From Ulva prolifera (lineage: Eukaryota; Chlorophyta; Ulvophyceae; Ulvales; Ulvaceae): 64,000 bases of DNA. Under the pieces are notes generated by a model. That model ran no database searches, had not been told where the DNA came from, and worked only from the letters and a program-made list of their open reading frames with translations. The position numbers and the translations under genes were made by a program. Positions 59,964 through 64,000 of the stretch are shown here, piece after piece (the first letter of the stretch is position 1; each line of letters starts with the position of its first letter). The stretch lies in the NCBI GenBank assembly GCA_023078555.1, contig CM041201.1, positions 3,045,713 through 3,109,712 on the forward strand. Reading direction: 5' to 3'.

Positions 59964-62220
59964 ATGTCTGAGGAAGCTCTCGTGCGGTTTCCGCTTCTAG
60001 CGGAAGCAACATATGACCCGAACACCTTCGACTACTGCCAGAGCAATAACAACAAGATGCCCATAGCCAAAGACTGGATTGAAGTATTCCGCAGCAGCAT
60101 ACCAGGATTCAGAAAGACAGCAGCAAAAGACGCAAGCGTAGCAGCCGACGTGCGAGAATCCAAAGCACAGGAATTTGCAGACAGGTGCGCCAAGGAATCG
60201 GTCCGAGTCCTTTCTGAATCCGGACACTTTTCAAAAAAACGGCATAAACCTCATGGCGCAGATGTTTTTTGACAGCTGTGTGCGCGGCGGGAAGATTTGC
60301 GCTCAGGAAATCGGTTGCATTTGAGTTCGGCAGGCAACCATCTGGGCCCCGGGCCAAGGCCAACCGCTGCGGCAACCGCTGCGCCGATGCACTTTGTCTG
60401 TGGTACACGGTTTCGTCAGACACGCATGCAGGTAGCACGTTTAGCCAATATTTGCCAAATTTCTGCAGGTTCATGTCATCACGAGCCCCGTATCAGGGAG
60501 CCATACGCTTGCATGGTCTACCAGGCGCTGGCAAGCAGGCAGTGTGCTGCTTGGCAACATCACTCTTTCCGAGCAATCATGCCGAACGAATAGCCAGCAT
60601 GATGCATTACTCAACGCCCGAAACGATGTATCACACCACACATCTACACCTCCGGTTATTGACAAGCAAAAAGTGATGCATGCCAACTATCTTTCACTCA
60701 CGTGCACGCTGCGGGGTATGGCTGAATCAGCTTGTTATCTCTATTTCGAAGTGGTCAGATGCATCGCTCCGAAGCATCTGGCCATGTCTATCTAGTCAAG
60801 TACACCATGCATCCAGACGGACACCAATCACTTGCATCGCCTGCAGCCCAGACTCCACCTGCTGCACACTCACTAGTGCTGGGTGGGTGTGGTCGTGTGT
60901 GTGGCTGTGTGGCTGTGGCCGGCGCGGGTGCTGACGTTGCGTGGGTGTGTTGGTGTGTGCTGCGTGTGGCTCGTTGCGTGGTGTGCGGTTCCCCTGGTTC
61001 CTGCTCGCGGTGCTACCTGCCTTGCTTGCTTTGTCCTTGTAACTCACTAGTGCCTCCACACAGCAAGGCTGTACACACTCAATCCAAACAAACCTACAGT
61101 GGGAATACACGTCTTTTACGATCATGGCCTCTGTACTTTACCAACTCCATCCCTCCCGCTGACACATTAAAAGTGCCGGCCAGTGCGCCGCCACGCGGTC
61201 CCGCCACCTCACACGCCACCACCCCATCAACGCAGCAATCTCAATGCACGCCCCTCCTCTGCCTGCAGATTCGCCAAGATCTGCGATGCCCTCGAGGCCG
61301 ACCCCGCCGCTGACCTCCCCGGCTTCGGCCGCGTCGCCATAAACTGCAGCACTCTCTGCCGCCTGCGCGACACCTGCCTCCGCGACGCTGGCTTCTACGA
61401 CCCCTACGCCGCCCTCAAGGCTGACGAGAACGCCAAAGCCCTCGACCTCCTGCCGGGCGTCCTCTCCGAGCTCGACGCCGTGGCCGACCCCCTCGAGAGG
61501 CTGCACGCCGCCGTCCGCGGCGTCTTCGCCGGCAACGTGTTTGACCTCGGGGCTCCGAAGATGGTGGAGAAGTACGAGGCCGGGGTGAGCGCGGGAGAGA
61601 TGTTCCGCGACGCGCGGCGCGACCTGCTGTCTCGGCCGTGGGCGGTCGACAAGCTCGACGAGCTGTCGGCGCGCTTCGCGGCCGGCCGCCCGCCACACGC
61701 CCGTGCGGTCGTGTTCTGCGACAATGCTGGCTCCGATGTCGTGCTGGGCATGCTGCCGTTCATGCGTGAGCTGCTGTGCCGCGGCACGGATGTCGTCGTG
61801 GCTGTGAACTCCGTGCCGAGCATCAACGACATCACGGTGCCGGAGATGCGGGGGATCATGGAGGCTTCGTCGGATATCGACCCGGCCGTGTTGGGCAGCG
61901 CGTGGCGCGAAGGGCGCTGGCGGCTGGTGAGCTCCGGCAACGACCAACCGGTCATTGACCTGCGGCGGGTGAGCGCAGAGGTGGCTGAGGAGGCGCGGGG
62001 GGCCGACCTGGTCGTGCTGGAAGGCATGGGACGCGGCATCGAGACGAACCTGCATGCGAAGTTCACGGTCGAGAGCCTGAAGCTCGCGATGATCAAGCAC
62101 GAGGAGGTCGCGACGTGTCTAGGGGGGCGGCTGTATGACTGCGTGTGTCAGTACTTCCCGCCCGCGGCCGTGGAGCGCTGTGCGGCAGAGGCGGTGCGAA
62201 TCGCCGCGGCGGCTGTGTAG
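59964..62220 (+). CDS. DUF89 damage-control phosphatase (PANK4 C-terminal/At2g17340 type)
   Basis: Model join(59964..60184,61269..62220), 390 residues. The single 1084-nt intron has a GTGCGC donor and CTGCAG acceptor. The start MSEEALVRFPLLAEATYDPN and YDPNTFDYCQ ... AKDWIEVFRSSIPGFRK match the N-terminus of plant-type DUF89 proteins. After the intron come RLHAAVRGVFAGNVFDLGAP, the metal-site motif VVFCDNAGSDVVLG, LPFMRELLCRGTDVVVAVNS, VPSINDIT and LVVLEGMGRGIETNL. In this family the conserved Asp/Asn residues bind a divalent metal. The enzymes hydrolyse damaged or surplus phosphometabolites, such as 4'-phosphopantetheine forms for the PANK4-like branch. No transit peptide is visible, so it is probably cytosolic. 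The intron carries a retroelement tail (60880-61041) in sense orientation, ending in TGTAA. Confidence 0.93.
60880..61041 (+). mobile_element. LINE/SINE-like insertion, copy 10 (162 bp), with 12-bp TSD
   Basis: GT-rich body, then GCGGTTCCCCTGGTTCCTGC, GGTGCTACCTGCCTTGCTTG and CTTTGTCCTTGTAA. ACTCACTAGTGC stands immediately before (60868-60879) and after it (61042-61053, sharing one A with the tail). It sits in the intron of the DUF89 gene in sense orientation. This is the best-preserved copy. Confidence 0.8.
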
Positions 62221-63377
62221 GGTTGCAGACGAAGTGGCTTCAGGTGTACAGGGGGGGTCCGGCGAGTTCAGAAGCGTCGTGCAGCCGGGCGTGCTCATCC
62301 GGCGACAGGCTCCGCAGCTGGTGCAGGGTGTAGGTGCGTGGCACGGCAAGGGGCGGCCGCGGGGGTGTGGCCTGCTGCTGAGCAGCGGCAGTCGGTGTGG
62401 GCCGCTGTTGGCGTCAATGCCGGCGAGGGGGGATGTGCCGCCGCAGCAGTTCACGGCGGTGGCAGATTCGCCGCTGGCATCCGGGGCCACACCGCATGCA
62501 CGTGATGGCGGCTGGCTGGGCGTGCAGGGCGTCTGCGTGGGTTGTTGCTCCTGAGAGGAGGGTGAATGCCTTGCCCCCTGCGCGGTGAGCGCTGCGGGCT
62601 GGGCGCCCGTCAACTGGCATAATCCAATGCCAGGCAGCTGCGTCTCATGCGTCTGATGCTCTGGTTCTTCGCCTTACTGTGACTTTGTCTGCTACACGAT
62701 TTTTTCGTACTGCCCAGGGCCTTCTCAGCTCGAGCGTGGTGCTGGGGGGGGGCCTCGTGTAGCATGCAACAATTTTGTTTGCTGCGGGTGATGGCGAACC
62801 CTGTGGGGTCCTCGTGTAGCATGCCAGTATGATGTCAGTGCTTTGACGAGACCCTGTTGCTGGAGCGATTGGATTGAGAAATCCTAACTGTGTTACAATG
62901 GGAAAGGTGAGGTAATAAGCATTGTCACTTAAGAGGGTCATTCTGCTTTGTGCGTGTAGGCATGCACATCTCATCGTTCACATCAAGCATTCCATGAAAC
63001 GTTGGCGAGCTGGCGTTGCTACCGACGCCTTAAGTTGCAGTCATTGACTGCCTCTGCTCAGGCCGCCTCATGCAGCATCTGCCCACACATGCCCTGGACA
63101 CGCCTTAATTGAAATGTTTCTTCTTCACATTCGAGCGCACCAGCACCCAAACGTGCCTGCTCTCAGATCATCGTCCTACCATGTAGCCGATGAGCGATTC
63201 CCTTCCATGTTATTTCTCATGATCTCAAAGAGACCAAAAAGGGGAGACAGCTCATCCGCACGTCCTCGCAAGAATTCAATACGCGCTGCTCAATAAAGAA
63301 AACTGTCTCCAGCACTCAACTGTGCTGGCATCGATACGAAAAGTCAGCTGCGTCTGAGGGACGCTCAGCAGTTCAAC
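62221..63377. other. Spacer, no gene recognised
   Basis: Downstream of the DUF89 stop. It contains a near-duplicate pair TCCTCGTGTAGCATGC (about 62752 and 62811). No convincing exon. Confidence 0.45.
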
Positions 63378-63677
63378 TCACTCAGCAGCAACACCCGTCA
63401 GCCGGGTGCCAGGCAGCAGTAGGTTCACGAGTGCCTTGAGGTCCCGCAGCGGACCAGAGTACCGAGCCTGCAGGGCCTCGGCCGCCTGAGCCTCGCTCGG
63501 GCTCATCTGCAGCTGCCTCCACGGCCGAGGCACGGCCGGTGGCTGGGGTGGCGCATGCAGCCTGTACTGGGACGCCTCTGCCCCGAGAGCATGCTGCTGC
63601 ACCTGCCTCAACGCCTGCAACCACGAGCCGTCACTGCAGCCTGCGGCGTGGTCAGTGCGACGGACTTGGCAGCGCAA
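63378..63677 (-). CDS. Possible last exon of a minus-strand gene extending beyond the window
   Basis: Open stretch ending in a stop at 63378. It encodes a helical, Gln/Ala/Leu-rich end (SWLQALRQVQQHALGAEASQ ... LKALVNLLLPGTRLTGVAAE). A good 3' splice site (CTGCAG) lies on the minus strand at about 63637-63642. The rest of the gene would be upstream, off the right edge. I do not recognise the family. Confidence 0.35.
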   Translation of the reverse strand: MRCQVRRTDHAAGCSDGSWLQALRQVQQHALGAEASQYRLHAPPQPPAVPRPWRQLQMSPSEAQAAEALQARYSGPLRDLKALVNLLLPGTRLTGVAAE

Positions 63678-63730
63678 GTCTGAGTGGGGCTTCCAAGTGG
63701 CTTACCCCCTCGGTGTGTTGACCCGTTCAT

Positions 63731-63785
63731 CCGGAGTTGTCAATGTCCTTTACAGGATACGACTCAGAAAAACCCAGATAAATTT
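63731..63785. repeat. Short dispersed repeat, GGAGTTGTCAATGTCC type, copy b
   Basis: CGGAGTTGTCAATGTCC, CAGGATACGACTCAG and GATAAATTTTACTGT, matching copy a at 19900-19955 over about 50 bp. Confidence 0.65.
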
Positions 63786-64000
63786 TACTGTCGGTTACTT
63801 CATACAAGCACACTGTGCTGCACAGGTTCACCGGGGCTGATGGGAGCAAGGGTAGAACAGGTGGTGCTGTGTCATTGATGCGAATGGCCAGGGACACCAA
63901 CGGGTTGCAGAGCGCAGGGGGCAGTCATGTGCCCCGGTCAGCGCTGTACGGTGTCCTCTTCGCCCCTGGCACCACCCTGTGCCCGTGAAAGGGCACGGCT

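Overview
This window looks like nuclear DNA of a unicellular green alga (Chlorophyta, possibly a trebouxiophyte; the rank below phylum is inference). Every recognisable gene is split by GT-AG introns. Exons are GC-rich, while many introns and spacers are GT/AC-rich and full of GCATGC words. Two products are chloroplast proteins made with N-terminal transit peptides (a ClpP protease subunit and an LPA1/REP27-family photosystem II factor). Several genes have TGTAA, the usual green-algal poly(A) signal, within about 200 nt of the stop. Gene models were built by hand from reading frames, phase-consistent splice junctions and family motifs; no database search was possible.

Layout, left to right. 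1-3703 (-): organic-cation-transporter-like MFS carrier, running off the left edge. 4658-7174 (-): LPA1/REP27-family protein. 7510-8929 (-): Aurora kinase. 8930-17212: repeat-rich, only one weak gene candidate, with foldback elements, poly(G)/poly(C) tracts and LINE/SINE-like tails. 17213-18642 (+): unrecognised 341-residue protein. 20148-27851 (-): tandem-GAF protein. 28271-30395 (-): Ala/Ser/Pro-rich unknown protein, head to head with plastid clpP at 30490-32299 (+). 34242-38479 (-): large acidic unknown protein. 39592-44025 (-): unknown N-terminal region joined to a class I methyltransferase-like domain. 47418-49288 (+): CDKA-like kinase with PSTALRE. 49867-54115 (+): sarcosine-oxidase-family flavoenzyme. 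56286-58615 (+): inositol tetrakisphosphate 1-kinase. 59964-62220 (+): DUF89 damage-control phosphatase. 63378-63677 (-): possible last exon of a gene beyond the right edge.

The genes do not form one pathway. Two plastid-maintenance genes (LPA-like, clpP) and two cell-cycle kinases (Aurora, CDK) are present; the others are metabolic, signalling or unknown.

The most unusual signal is in the repeats. A short 3'-anchored tail ending in CTTTGTCCTTGTAA recurs in both orientations, 5'-truncated to different lengths. Several copies are flanked by target-site duplications of 12 to 28 bp, including one insertion only 13 bp long. This fits a target-primed retrotransposon (LINE, or a SINE using its machinery). 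Also notable are two large foldbacks (12273-12364, 12875-13040), a near-perfect hairpin (46234-46288), a 24-bp intronic minisatellite (40170-40494) and homopolymer C/G runs of 16 to 35 bases.
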